The translations under genes and the position numbers were made by a program. This document shows positions 1 to 6,631 of a stretch of 26,151 bases of DNA, piece by piece. The stretch's first letter is position 1, and each line of letters starts with the position of its first letter. The stretch comes from a virus: the IMG/VR virus record IMGVR_UViG_3300021378_000141, positions 1 through 26,151 of that record; one strand, given 5' to 3'. The notes under the pieces are model-generated. The model was not told where the DNA came from, did no database searches, and saw nothing but the letters and a program-made list of their open reading frames with translations.

Positions 1-330
1 ACTTTTGTTGATTGTATACCCGACTTGAACTCTTATATAGAAGATGATTCAGGAGAGCATATTTTAGAGCATCTTTTTTCTGAAACAGAATTACGTTTCA
101 TCACTGACGATGAGGAAGAAGATTCCCGGCCATGGGACGTAGAAGATTCCCGGCCATGGGACGTAGAAGATTCCAGGCCATGGGACGTAGAAGATTCCGC
201 GCCATGGGACGTAGAAGATTCCGCGCCATGGGACGTAGAAGATTCCGGTAAACAACTAGAACTAGGATTGCGATTAAATGATGTCACCCCTGCGGAATGG
301 GACGAAGTGACCTCTAAATACCACAAATAA
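1..330 (+). CDS. Acidic protein with tandem octapeptide repeats, 5' end outside window
   Basis: The frame is open from base 1 with no stop upstream of the first possible start (TTG at 25), so this is most likely the 3' part of a longer gene. The visible 109 residues are strongly acidic. From about residue 41 the eight-residue unit D-S-[RA]-P-W-D-V-E occurs five times in a row, encoded by a 24-base tandem repeat, and a sixth copy breaks off. A short non-repeat tail ends the protein. I do not recognise a family. Acidic Trp-Pro repeats of this kind could be a flexible linker or an interaction tail on a virion protein, but that is inference. A late promoter and the next gene follow within 65 bases. 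Confidence 0.65.
   Translation, partial: TFVDCIPDLNSYIEDDSGEHILEHLFSETELRFITDDEEEDSRPWDVEDSRPWDVEDSRPWDVEDSAPWDVEDSAPWDVEDSGKQLELGLRLNDVTPAEWDEVTSKYHK
121..248 (+). repeat. 24-bp tandem repeat, five full copies plus one partial
   Basis: The unit begins GATTCC and contains CCATGG. Full copies lie at 121-144, 145-168, 169-192, 193-216 and 217-240, and an eight-base partial copy at 241-248. The first two copies are identical; the others differ by one to three bases in the CGG/AGG/CGC positions, which change the Arg codon to Ala. The length is a multiple of three, so copy number can change without a frameshift. Confidence 0.95.
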
Positions 331-359
331 ATAAATTTCCGAATTAAAACCCTCCTTGT

Positions 360-367
360 TATAAATA
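360..367 (+). promoter_or_regulatory. T4-type late promoter (TATAAATA)
   Basis: An exact TATAAATA octamer lies 25 bases upstream of the ATG at 392. In T4 this octamer is the -10 element recognised by the gp55 late sigma factor, with initiation about six bases downstream, here near 373. A strong ribosome site (GGGGGAG) follows, so the placement fits a late transcript for 392-1093 and beyond. Confidence 0.7.
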
Positions 368-391
368 AAAATAGACAAGGGGGAGAGTCTA

Positions 392-661
392 ATGACGACG
401 TTTAACACAGTGGCGATAACTGCCTTGCTGTGCTCTTTACTTTGGATTGGCTGCACAGCACTTATAATTGATGAATATATAAAGGTAGTACAAACAAAAG
501 AGTTCCAGATACAAATGAAAGACTGGGACATAATCAATATTAAAAACTTAAATAAAATATATGACCAGGCACTAAGAGACCTTGTTTGGAGATGTCAGAA
601 TCAAGAAGAGATTCTAATTTCAAACAAACCATATATGTGTCATAAAATTGATAAGGTGTAA
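392..661 (+). CDS. Small single-span membrane protein
   Basis: This 89-residue protein has one hydrophobic segment at about residues 7-27 (ALLCSLLWIGCTALII), followed by a mixed, charged C-terminal domain of about 60 residues with two Cys. The start is well supported: a GGGGGAG ribosome site sits seven bases upstream and a late promoter octamer just before it. The layout (N-terminal anchor, soluble tail) would suit an inner-membrane spanin or another anchored late protein, but I see no convincing coiled coil and do not recognise the family. The next gene starts four bases after the stop. Confidence 0.75.
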   Translation: MTTFNTVAITALLCSLLWIGCTALIIDEYIKVVQTKEFQIQMKDWDIINIKNLNKIYDQALRDLVWRCQNQEEILISNKPYMCHKIDKV

Positions 662-664
662 CTA

Positions 665-1093
665 ATGATAACATTTCGTAAAGAAGTCTTCGAAGTCTTC
701 GATGAGTACAAAAAAGCAGGAACTCGCGAAGAACGATTAGATGTTTTGAAAAAATATGAAGATAACTGGGCGTTCAAGGATATCCTTCGCGGTTCCTTCG
801 ATGAGTCTCTGGAATTCAACCTTCCGGCTGGACGCCCACCTTTCACTCCGAACAAACCGGAGTCCGCCCCTTCTAGTCTGCTCAAGCAGCACAAAGAATT
901 TGGTCTATTCGTCAAGGGAAATTCTTCTAACCTAGCTACATTCAAAATAGAGAATAAATTTGTTCAGCTTCTAGAATCCGTTCATCCGGAGGATGCTGAG
1001 TATGTTTTAAAAATGGTGGCAAAGAAGCCACCCTGTCGTTATATCACAAAAAAACTAGTTCAGGAGGCATTTCCAAATTTGATACGCGAGTAA
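665..1093 (+). CDS. Conserved phage protein, DUF6433-like
   Basis: The protein has 142 residues. It has a charged helical N-terminal part (REERLDVLKKYED), then a DILRGSFDESLEFNLPAG segment and a PPFTPNKPESAPSSLL segment, and a C-terminal region with a KMVAKKPPCRYITK stretch. This layout resembles a protein family common in marine T4-type phages, annotated as DUF6433 from memory; its function is unknown to me. It follows the membrane protein at 392-661 with a three-base gap and probably shares its late transcript. No catalytic motif is visible. Confidence 0.8.
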   Translation: MITFRKEVFEVFDEYKKAGTREERLDVLKKYEDNWAFKDILRGSFDESLEFNLPAGRPPFTPNKPESAPSSLLKQHKEFGLFVKGNSSNLATFKIENKFVQLLESVHPEDAEYVLKMVAKKPPCRYITKKLVQEAFPNLIRE

Positions 1094-1129
1094 TCTTTTC
1101 GACACTAACTAACTTCTAAGGAGAATCCT

Positions 1130-1300
1130 ATGTCGAGTCAAGAACAGCAGTTGAACCAAAACATTAACGAACTACAAAGGTTCGTGCATGACACCAGGCG
1201 CCAAGCAATATATTCCCAAGGTAATCGATATTATCGAAAGGAAACTTTGAATCAGTATTATACGATACTAAACGCGTCTTCTCAACAACTTTCTCGATAA
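1130..1300 (+). CDS. Small Gln/Asn-rich hypothetical protein
   Basis: A 56-residue ORF begins at ATG 1130 behind a good ribosome site (AAGGAG, seven bases upstream). The product is hydrophilic and probably helical, rich in Gln, Asn, Arg and Tyr, with no membrane segment or known motif. The stop codon TAA (1298-1300) runs directly into an unusually complete Shine-Dalgarno sequence. The frame beyond the stop stays open for 30 codons, discussed as a finding. Confidence 0.7.
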   Translation: MSSQEQQLNQNINELQRFVHDTRRQAIYSQGNRYYRKETLNQYYTILNASSQQLSR

Positions 1301-1309
1301 GGAGGTGAT
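1299..1309 (+). promoter_or_regulatory. Eleven-base perfect Shine-Dalgarno match without an obvious start codon
   Basis: AAGGAGGTGAT is fully complementary to the usual bacterial 16S 3' end. None of the next 15 bases gives an ATG, GTG or TTG that opens a useful frame: GTG at 1321 stops after three codons. The nearest clear gene start, ATG 1380, is 70 bases away. Confidence 0.7.
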
Positions 1310-1352
1310 TATCTCTTCAGGTGCAGATTTAGTGAGACTCCTGTCGTAGTGA

Positions 1353-1381
1353 TTGACAAAAATTTGGAATGGATTTATAAT
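1353..1381 (+). promoter_or_regulatory. Perfect sigma70 promoter, TTGACA-17-TATAAT
   Basis: TTGACA (1353-1358) and TATAAT (1376-1381) are separated by 17 bases. The last two bases of the -10 box are the first two of the ATG at 1380, so a transcript starting near 1388 would lack that start codon. The promoter would serve the genes from 1627 (small membrane protein, endolysin) rather than 1380-1622. Confidence 0.65.
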
Positions 1382-1622
1382 GCCACAGTATGAGTTTAAA
1401 AACAGTGAAACCGGAGAGGTCAAGGAATTGTCTCTCCGGATTTCCGAATACGATGAATGGAAAGATAACAACCCTGAATGGGTTCGACATTTCACCCCAG
1501 ATTCCGCCCCTAAACTAGTTTCCGGAGTTAAGACTACTATGAGTATGGCGGGTTCGGAATGGGAAAACAAACTCTCCGCTATTAAAAAGAATGCGGGAAG
1601 ACAAAGTACAATAAAGGTTTAG
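1380..1622 (+). CDS. Small phage protein with FmdB-like N-terminus (MPQYEF)
   Basis: The 80-residue protein opens MPQYEFKNSETGEVKELSLRI, which resembles the start of FmdB-type zinc-ribbon proteins and of a family common in T4-type cyanophages. The Cys pairs of a true zinc ribbon are absent, so this would be a degenerate, non-metal form. A later segment, APKLVSGVKTTMSM, also fits that phage family. ATG 1380 is preferred to the in-frame TTG at 1353 because of the conserved MP start, although the ribosome site (GGAATGGA) is modest. Function is unknown. Confidence 0.75.
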   Translation: MPQYEFKNSETGEVKELSLRISEYDEWKDNNPEWVRHFTPDSAPKLVSGVKTTMSMAGSEWENKLSAIKKNAGRQSTIKV

Positions 1623-1626
1623 TAGT

Positions 1627-1827
1627 ATGAAGTTTTTTAAATGGTTAAGTTCGGGCCCAGTTGGTGGAAAGAATATCGTTGACAATGGCCCAGACCCAGA
1701 TGATATAACTGTGGAGAACGCATACAAAACAAGGTGGGTGTGGTACCATACTATACTTGCTTTAGAAATTTTAACTACTAACATACTCTTGGCATCTATT
1801 CTGGTGGTGCTTGCAATTAAGTTGTAA
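1627..1827 (+). CDS. Small membrane protein next to the endolysin
   Basis: The 66-residue protein has a soluble N-terminal half rich in Gly, Pro and Asp, then one hydrophobic helix at about residues 42-64 ending at the C-terminus. Its TAA overlaps the ATG of the endolysin by one base (TAATG), so the two are probably translationally coupled. Position and size would allow a holin or antiholin-like role, but one C-terminal helix is not diagnostic and better holin candidates exist in the window. I do not recognise the family. Confidence 0.7.
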   Translation: MKFFKWLSSGPVGGKNIVDNGPDPDDITVENAYKTRWVWYHTILALEILTTNILLASILVVLAIKL

Positions 1828-2321
1828 TGTTAGACATAATACGTAAATTATGGTGCAAACCTAAAGTGAAAGAAACTATGAATCGTGAAGCAGTATTCCA
1901 ACAACTAAAGATTGACGAAGGCGTCGTTTATGAGATTTACCTCGACCACCTCAACTATCCAACGTTCGGCGTTGGTCACCTCATCAAAGAAAGTGACGGA
2001 GAGTTCGGCGCTAAGGTCGGAACTAAAATATCCCCCGAAAGAGTTGCAGAGGCATTCGACCAAGACCTCGACATCGCAATCTCAGAATGTACTGTACTAT
2101 ACGGAGAAGGGTTCTGTTATCTACCAGACGAAGTCCAACAAATCTTGGTTAACATGATGTTTAACATGGGTCGACCAAGGCTAAGTAAGTTTAAGAAGAT
2201 GAACGCCGCGATTGAGAAGGGTGACTGGAAAGAGGCTGCGGTCGAAGGGAGGGACTCAAGATGGTATCATCAAGTAGGCTTCCGTTCCGCACGTTTGATG
2301 AAGAGGCTTGAAAATGTCTAA
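1827..2321 (+). CDS. Endolysin, T4 lysozyme family (GH24 muramidase)
   Basis: A peptidoglycan muramidase for host lysis. The 164-residue protein contains a T4-lysozyme core. KIDEGVVYEIYLD..NYPTFGVGHLI aligns with the catalytic region of T4 lysozyme and places the triad at Glu31, Asp40 and Thr46, exactly 20 residues after Glu11, Asp20 and Thr26 of T4. The C-terminal part (LVNMMFNMG, DSRWYHQVGFRSARLMKRLE) also fits. The length equals T4 lysozyme although about 17 residues are added in front; ATG 1878 is an alternative start giving the standard N-terminus. No signal peptide or SAR segment is clear, so export would need a holin. It overlaps both neighbours. Confidence 0.95.
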   Translation: MLDIIRKLWCKPKVKETMNREAVFQQLKIDEGVVYEIYLDHLNYPTFGVGHLIKESDGEFGAKVGTKISPERVAEAFDQDLDIAISECTVLYGEGFCYLPDEVQQILVNMMFNMGRPRLSKFKKMNAAIEKGDWKEAAVEGRDSRWYHQVGFRSARLMKRLENV

Positions 2322-3159
2322 TGTGATTTTCCAGTACATGATTGTTAGTGATGCAGTAGATGCTCGCGGTGGTATCAAAGGATGGGACGGTTCACGTTCT
2401 TCCCTATACAAAGAAGTAGCAGATATATCCCGTACCTCATTCGAAGAGTACGCAAAGAAGATTGGAGCAGAACACGTCTATTCCGACGAACGCGTTGCGA
2501 CCAAGGGTCACGGTTGTTCTACTTCCCTATTGCACGAATGCGCTCGTGTCTGGTTAGACCCTATGTTCGACCAGTACGATAACCTACTATTCGTCGATAC
2601 TGACATCGTGGTCAATACCGAAGAGAATATCTTTGACGTTATGGATTCGGGTGCGGATGTATACGGTGTCCTAGAGTCTGACTTCGTAACCGCTGATGGT
2701 GGTGGGTATAATTCTTGGGATAGTAACGAAGAGAACTATAGAAACTTCTGTCGTAAATTTGAGATGCATGACTGTCCTATCGTCCCTGTAATGCCCCCTA
2801 ATCGTCCGTCTAAGTTGATGATAATGAATACTGGTGTGGTTCTGTGGACTAAGGAAGCACGTCTCAGAGCTCGAGAAATGTTTGACAAATGGGAAGATTG
2901 GTGTTATACTGGGGACTTCCATATGTCGATAATGAACGACCAACCGTATATCTCGGCACAGTTCATGAAACATGACTTCGATGTAGAGACTATAGAGACT
3001 ACTTGGAACGACAGTCCACATTACGCAACTCAACAGGAATTCTTCGATAACGCGAAATTCTGTCACTATACTGGTGGTGAGTGGAAGGTGGATATGGTTA
3101 ACCACTGGAAGGAAAGAAAATTTAAAACAACTCCTTGGCAGAGAACACTAGTACCATGA
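2314..3159 (+). CDS. GT8-like glycosyltransferase with DxD motif
   Basis: The protein has 281 residues. A nucleotide-sugar-binding Rossmann-like half ends in LLFVDTDIVV, with the metal-binding DxD at Asp95/Asp97. Near the C-terminus CHYTGGEWK (His251, Gly254/255, Lys258) matches the second metal/diphosphate site of GT-A fold family 8 enzymes such as glycogenin or LgtC. Donor and acceptor sugars cannot be read from the sequence. ATG 2314 is chosen over the TTG at 2308 because AAGAGG sits just upstream. It overlaps the endolysin by eight bases and is the first member of the sugar-decoration set. Confidence 0.85.
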   Translation: MSNVIFQYMIVSDAVDARGGIKGWDGSRSSLYKEVADISRTSFEEYAKKIGAEHVYSDERVATKGHGCSTSLLHECARVWLDPMFDQYDNLLFVDTDIVVNTEENIFDVMDSGADVYGVLESDFVTADGGGYNSWDSNEENYRNFCRKFEMHDCPIVPVMPPNRPSKLMIMNTGVVLWTKEARLRAREMFDKWEDWCYTGDFHMSIMNDQPYISAQFMKHDFDVETIETTWNDSPHYATQQEFFDNAKFCHYTGGEWKVDMVNHWKERKFKTTPWQRTLVP

Positions 3160-3320
3160 TAGATAAGGAAGACGTGTTGGCTATCATAAACGAAGAATAT
3201 CTTAAATGTATGGAAGAGATGGGTTCTACCGAAAATAGTAGTCCCAACTTCTACTGCATTGTCCAGAATATCTCACTATTACAGTCCCTTCGCAAGCGCA
3301 TAGAAACTGAAATTAATTAA
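3156..3320 (+). CDS. Small hypothetical protein
   Basis: A 54-residue, mostly helical acidic protein with no membrane segment. ATG 3156 overlaps the TGA of the glycosyltransferase (ATGA), the standard coupling seen elsewhere here; an in-frame TTG at 3135 is less likely. It ends just before a strong sigma70 promoter. Unrecognised. Confidence 0.65.
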   Translation: MIDKEDVLAIINEEYLKCMEEMGSTENSSPNFYCIVQNISLLQSLRKRIETEIN

Positions 3321-3339
3321 TATATTTTCAAAATAAGTC

Positions 3340-3368
3340 TTGACAAACCCTCCATAATGTCGTATAAT
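3340..3368 (+). promoter_or_regulatory. Perfect sigma70 promoter, TTGACA-17-TATAAT
   Basis: TTGACA at 3340-3345 and TATAAT at 3363-3368 with a 17-base spacer. The bases after it (TATTGTGATGATTAGAGAGGG) resemble the early leaders of the 16-23 kb region and end in the ribosome site of the gene at 3404. It should drive 3404-4340 as an independent early unit inside a mainly late region. Confidence 0.85.
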
Positions 3369-3403
3369 ACCTAGGTATTGTGATGATTAGAGAGGGTTTT
3401 TTT

Positions 3404-3598
3404 GTGTTATTTGAAATATCAAATGAGGGTGATGGGATATCGGCAACCATTAGTGAGTCTCAGAATCCCCGACACAGATATCGTCTAGTGTATATGGATG
3501 ATGATTCAAGTGAGGTAATCTCTGCCGTGTTCGGAGATGACTACAATAGGTTTGTAACACGCGCACTTGAATTTGTTAGAGGAATAAAATTAAAATGA
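3404..3598 (+). CDS. Small hypothetical protein (GTG start)
   Basis: A 64-residue protein of probable beta structure followed by a helix (FVTRALEFVRG). GTG 3404 is chosen because AGAGAGGG (3390-3397) is correctly placed for it; the earlier in-frame GTG 3380 and ATG 3383 lie only about 12-15 bases from the -10 box and have no ribosome site. It is the first gene after the promoter at 3340 and overlaps the next gene by ATGA. Unrecognised. Confidence 0.65.
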   Translation: MLFEISNEGDGISATISESQNPRHRYRLVYMDDDSSEVISAVFGDDYNRFVTRALEFVRGIKLK

Positions 3599-3771
3599 AT
3601 GACATAACTATTCCAAATAGAGCTTTGGTAACCGATCTAGTCAATGAACATATTTATCGACCAGAAAATCCCAACTGGGGTCAACTGATGGTTGTTTTGT
3701 ACGACTATGGGTTTACATCTGGCCAAGTTTATAGTATAATGACTAGCGTAAGAGAAGAGGGTGTTGTGTGA
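3595..3771 (+). CDS. Small hypothetical protein
   Basis: A 58-residue ORF whose ATG overlaps the preceding stop (ATGA) and whose TGA overlaps the GTG of the next gene (GTGA). That tight coupling is the main reason to accept it. The product looks helical and soluble; the second half (LMVVLYDYGFTSGQVYSIMTSVREEG) could be a small helix-turn-helix-like unit, but I cannot show DNA binding. Unrecognised. Confidence 0.65.
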   Translation: MNDITIPNRALVTDLVNEHIYRPENPNWGQLMVVLYDYGFTSGQVYSIMTSVREEGVV

Positions 3772-4340
3772 AAGATAAGGTAATATTAGTAGATTGTGAC
3801 GGAGTTATTCTTGACTGGGGATATGCATTCCAACGTTGGATGACGCGTCATGGTTATGAGATAGTCGACCCAGACGTATATGACATCGGTAAGATGTATG
3901 GGTTGGAATCGAAAGAGAAGAAACAATTAGTTCGTATGTTCAATGAGTCTGCTTCGATTCGCAAGATTCCACCTCTGCGTGACGCAATCAAGTATATCAA
4001 GAAGTTGCACGAAGAACATGGTTATGTGTTTCACGCAATCACTTCTTTGAGTAACGATGAGTACTCTCAACATCTACGTACCAAGAACCTGTGTGAACTG
4101 TTCGGTAAGACTGTTTTCGAAACATATGTCTACCTAGATACTGGTGCCGATAAAGATGAAGAGTTGGCTGCCTACAAGGACACTGGGTGTCTGTGGGTAG
4201 AAGATAAGGTAGAGAACGCGGTTGCGGGTGCGAAAGTTGGACTAGAATCCGTCGTGATGTCTCATGTCTACAACCAAGATACCGATTTCCCACTGATGCG
4301 TAACTGGAAAGATATATACGAGTACGTAACAGGAAAATAA
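3768..4340 (+). CDS. HAD-superfamily phosphatase, nucleotidase-like
   Basis: The 190-residue protein has the HAD signature. Motif I VDCDGVILD gives the nucleophile Asp9 and acid/base Asp11, a motif II candidate follows in HAITSLSND (about residues 89-96), and an acidic motif IV lies in WVEDKVENA (Glu145/Asp146). Size and the alpha-helical cap after motif I fit the 5'(3')-deoxyribonucleotidase-like HADs carried by marine T4-type phages, which would release nucleosides from dNMPs. The substrate is inference; a sugar phosphatase is also possible given the neighbouring glycan genes. GTG start with GAAGAGGG upstream. A terminator follows. Confidence 0.85.
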   Translation: MKDKVILVDCDGVILDWGYAFQRWMTRHGYEIVDPDVYDIGKMYGLESKEKKQLVRMFNESASIRKIPPLRDAIKYIKKLHEEHGYVFHAITSLSNDEYSQHLRTKNLCELFGKTVFETYVYLDTGADKDEELAAYKDTGCLWVEDKVENAVAGAKVGLESVVMSHVYNQDTDFPLMRNWKDIYEYVTGK

Positions 4341-4373
4341 TTACTCCTTACTTGGTTTCCTGACCAACCTTTG

Positions 4374-4397
4374 GGACTCTTCGGAGTCCTTTTTTTT
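4374..4397 (+). terminator. Rho-independent terminator, TTCG loop
   Basis: Six-base-pair stem GGACTC / GAGTCC around a TTCG tetraloop, followed by eight T. It ends the 3404-4340 unit, ahead of the late promoter at 4400. Confidence 0.93.
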
Positions 4398-4399
4398 AA

Positions 4400-4407
4400 T
4401 ATAAATA
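4400..4407 (+). promoter_or_regulatory. T4-type late promoter (TATAAATA)
   Basis: Exact TATAAATA three bases after a terminator T-tract and 30 bases before the carbamoyltransferase ATG. Expected initiation is near 4413, so the carbamoyltransferase block begins a fresh late transcript. Confidence 0.8.
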
Positions 4408-4436
4408 CATATTTAATCTGATACAACAGGTGAATA

Positions 4437-5942
4437 ATGAGATACGTAGGATACAGTGAATTTTATCATGACTCCGGATTCGCTATCATCAATGAAGATG
4501 GTACGGTAGAGTTCGCAACTCACGGAGAACGGTACTCCAAGAAAAAGAACGATGCGAATATTCCGGACGCACTCTGGGACATGATTAACGATGATGACCA
4601 TGTTTCTTTCTATGAAGACCACGGCATCAAGTTTGATATGCGAGGGGGTGTTGAGGCAACTGGTAGAACCCCCGAACAGATTAAAAGTTCAGAAAGTTTC
4701 GAAATGTTTCCCTATCCAGAAGCTTCCGTCTACGATGCGCACCACCTACACCACGAATCACACTGTGCCTCTGCGTTCTACACACGTCCTTGGGACGATA
4801 AAGAAGACACCGTCCTAGTCTCTATCGATGGTGTTGGTGAGTTACAGACTGCCTGCATCATGGACTCCGATTTCAATCTAATCAAAGAATGGCACTACCC
4901 TAAGTCGGTAGGCCTAGTATACACCCTCACAACTAAGTTCCTTGGTCTACGTCCACTCGAAGATGAATACGTGGTCATGGGTCTCTCTGCGTATCATGAA
5001 ACGTGTCCTAAGTCGAAGGCAATCACTGACTGGTTGATACGTTGGTATAATAACCTAGAAGACATTGCACCAGAAGTTGAAATGGGTGTCGCGGTTGGTG
5101 GTGCTGAGTCTAAAAGAGAACAAGACCGTCTACGATTCCGAAGAGAATTTAAACGTAGAATACTATCTGTAGAGGACAAAGTAGCCGCACGTGCAACTCA
5201 AGACTTCGCGGATTATGCTATCATGCAAATCATGGGTACTGCAGCGCAGTACGGTAAGAAACTGTGTTACTCCGGTGGTTGCGCACAGAACGTTGTAATT
5301 AACTCACGATTGTTCGAGTTATTCGACGAAGTACATATCGCATGTTCACCGACAGACGCTGGTTCAAGTCTAGGTACCGCCGCACGGTCATGGTCAAAGG
5401 CGACAGGTAAAGATAAACTAATCTGGACTCCATACTCTGGTTATGACATCCAACGACCAATCGACCCTAGTGAAGTCGTAGACCATCTAATCAATCAAAA
5501 GGTGTGTGGTATTGCAAACGGTAAGGCAGAGTTCGGGCCGCGTGCTCTAGGCAACCGTTCCCTTATTGCAGACGTACGTTATGACGTACAGGATACAGTG
5601 AATGGTATTAAACGTCGACAGAAGTATCGTCCATTTGCCCCTGCAATATTAGAAGAGTATGCAGAAGAGTACTTCGACGGCCCTATGAACGACCACATGC
5701 AGTTCACTTCTAAGGCATTGCACGACTACGCTCCTGTTACCCACGTAGACGGAACCGCACGTGTACAAATTGTAAAGAAAGACTGTGAGTCTATCTTCCG
5801 TAAGGTTATCGAAGAATACCATGATAGAACCGGAGTACCAATGCTACTAAATACTTCCCTCAACATTCGCGGGCGGCCTATGGTCAACGATGAACATGAC
5901 GCTGAGATGTGGGAACAGAAGTATGATGTTAAGGTGTTCTAA
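4437..5942 (+). CDS. O-carbamoyltransferase, NodU/CmcH/TobZ family
   Basis: Enzymes of this family use carbamoyl phosphate and ATP to put a carbamoyl group on a hydroxyl of a sugar or antibiotic. The 501-residue protein has an N-terminal Kae1-like half with a His cluster HHLHHESH (102-109), typical of the metal site, and a GGCAQNVVINSRL segment. The C-terminal half carries two hallmarks, EFGPRALGNRSLIAD (about 365-379) and NTSLNIRGRPMV (about 471-482). It is somewhat shorter than many NodU proteins but both halves are complete. A dedicated late promoter lies upstream. Among glycosyltransferases, the acceptor is most likely a glycan, though this cannot be read from sequence. Confidence 0.93.
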   Translation: MRYVGYSEFYHDSGFAIINEDGTVEFATHGERYSKKKNDANIPDALWDMINDDDHVSFYEDHGIKFDMRGGVEATGRTPEQIKSSESFEMFPYPEASVYDAHHLHHESHCASAFYTRPWDDKEDTVLVSIDGVGELQTACIMDSDFNLIKEWHYPKSVGLVYTLTTKFLGLRPLEDEYVVMGLSAYHETCPKSKAITDWLIRWYNNLEDIAPEVEMGVAVGGAESKREQDRLRFRREFKRRILSVEDKVAARATQDFADYAIMQIMGTAAQYGKKLCYSGGCAQNVVINSRLFELFDEVHIACSPTDAGSSLGTAARSWSKATGKDKLIWTPYSGYDIQRPIDPSEVVDHLINQKVCGIANGKAEFGPRALGNRSLIADVRYDVQDTVNGIKRRQKYRPFAPAILEEYAEEYFDGPMNDHMQFTSKALHDYAPVTHVDGTARVQIVKKDCESIFRKVIEEYHDRTGVPMLLNTSLNIRGRPMVNDEHDAEMWEQKYDVKVF

Positions 5943-6271
5943 TGACACCAGAAAATGAGTCATCAGGCTTAGACATGTTTGGTAACCCTGTTGGGACAGA
6001 GTATAGAGAAGATATCTGTCCACCAGACCTTATGTGTATTCCTAGAGAAACATGGGATACCATATTAGAAGAGAACCAACTAGCATGGGATTCTGTGAAT
6101 AATGTAGTTGCACCGAAAGGTGATGCACAAGCAGTCGCAGAGTTTACATGGCACATATTATTCCTCACTCCGTGGGAACTTGCTTACATCGCATTACCAA
6201 TGAGCGTATTAGCATTTTATGGTTTATCCATATATGCAATATTTAAATGGTTACAAAAGAGGTTTAAATAA
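5942..6271 (+). CDS. Small membrane-anchored protein
   Basis: 109 residues: a soluble, acidic N-terminal region of about 70 residues, then a hydrophobic stretch at about 70-102 that could form one long or two short spans, ending in a basic WLQKRFK tail, consistent with cytoplasmic C-terminus. TAATG overlap with the carbamoyltransferase suggests coupling. I do not recognise the family; it could be a membrane partner of the neighbouring enzymes or of the holin candidate that follows. Confidence 0.7.
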   Translation: MTPENESSGLDMFGNPVGTEYREDICPPDLMCIPRETWDTILEENQLAWDSVNNVVAPKGDAQAVAEFTWHILFLTPWELAYIALPMSVLAFYGLSIYAIFKWLQKRFK

Positions 6272-6277
6272 AATAAC

Positions 6278-6631
6278 ATGTTTTCAGAACAACCAGTAGT
6301 AACACCAACTCCAGAAGCAAAACCATTCAAACAGAAGATTGAGCTTGAAGTAGAGTTTGACACATCGAGCAAAGAGGTCAAGACAAGTAAGTTTGAAGGG
6401 TTGTTGCAGTTCTCGGATGTAATCGATGCGTATCGACTTTTCCCGCGAGCATTCATCGCTACTTATCTGTACCTGCTCATCGAAGTAACTCAATGGTTCA
6501 TGACGATACCTGAACCCAATGCATCACAGGCGGGACTTATCTCGGTCGTGGTTGGTGCGGGTGCAGCATGGTTTGGTCTATACACATCTACAGGTTCCGC
6601 ACGTAAAGTCAAAAGTATTAAGACTAACTAA
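6278..6631 (+). CDS. Putative holin (two-span membrane protein)
   Basis: The 117-residue protein has a charged N-terminal domain and two hydrophobic segments at about 54-74 (RAFIATYLYLLIEVTQWFM) and 84-103 (GLISVVVGAGAAWFGLY), then a basic tail. The segment QAGLISVVVGAGAAWFGLY resembles proteins annotated as holins in marine phages, from memory. A holin would permeabilise the inner membrane to release the endolysin at 1827. It competes for this role with the product of 10294-10764. It overlaps the following gene by TAATG. Confidence 0.7.
   Translation: MFSEQPVVTPTPEAKPFKQKIELEVEFDTSSKEVKTSKFEGLLQFSDVIDAYRLFPRAFIATYLYLLIEVTQWFMTIPEPNASQAGLISVVVGAGAAWFGLYTSTGSARKVKSIKTN

Noticed and set aside
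33-326. Minus-strand open frame of 97 codons with Ser-Thr-Ser-His-Gly repeats
   Set aside because: It is the antisense of the octapeptide repeat gene; the 24-bp repeat has no stop in this frame, which makes a long shadow ORF. No ribosome site.
2671-3105. Minus-strand open frame of 144 codons opposite the first GT8-like gene
   Set aside because: The plus-strand frame has clear GT8 motifs; the antisense frame has none and no start signals.
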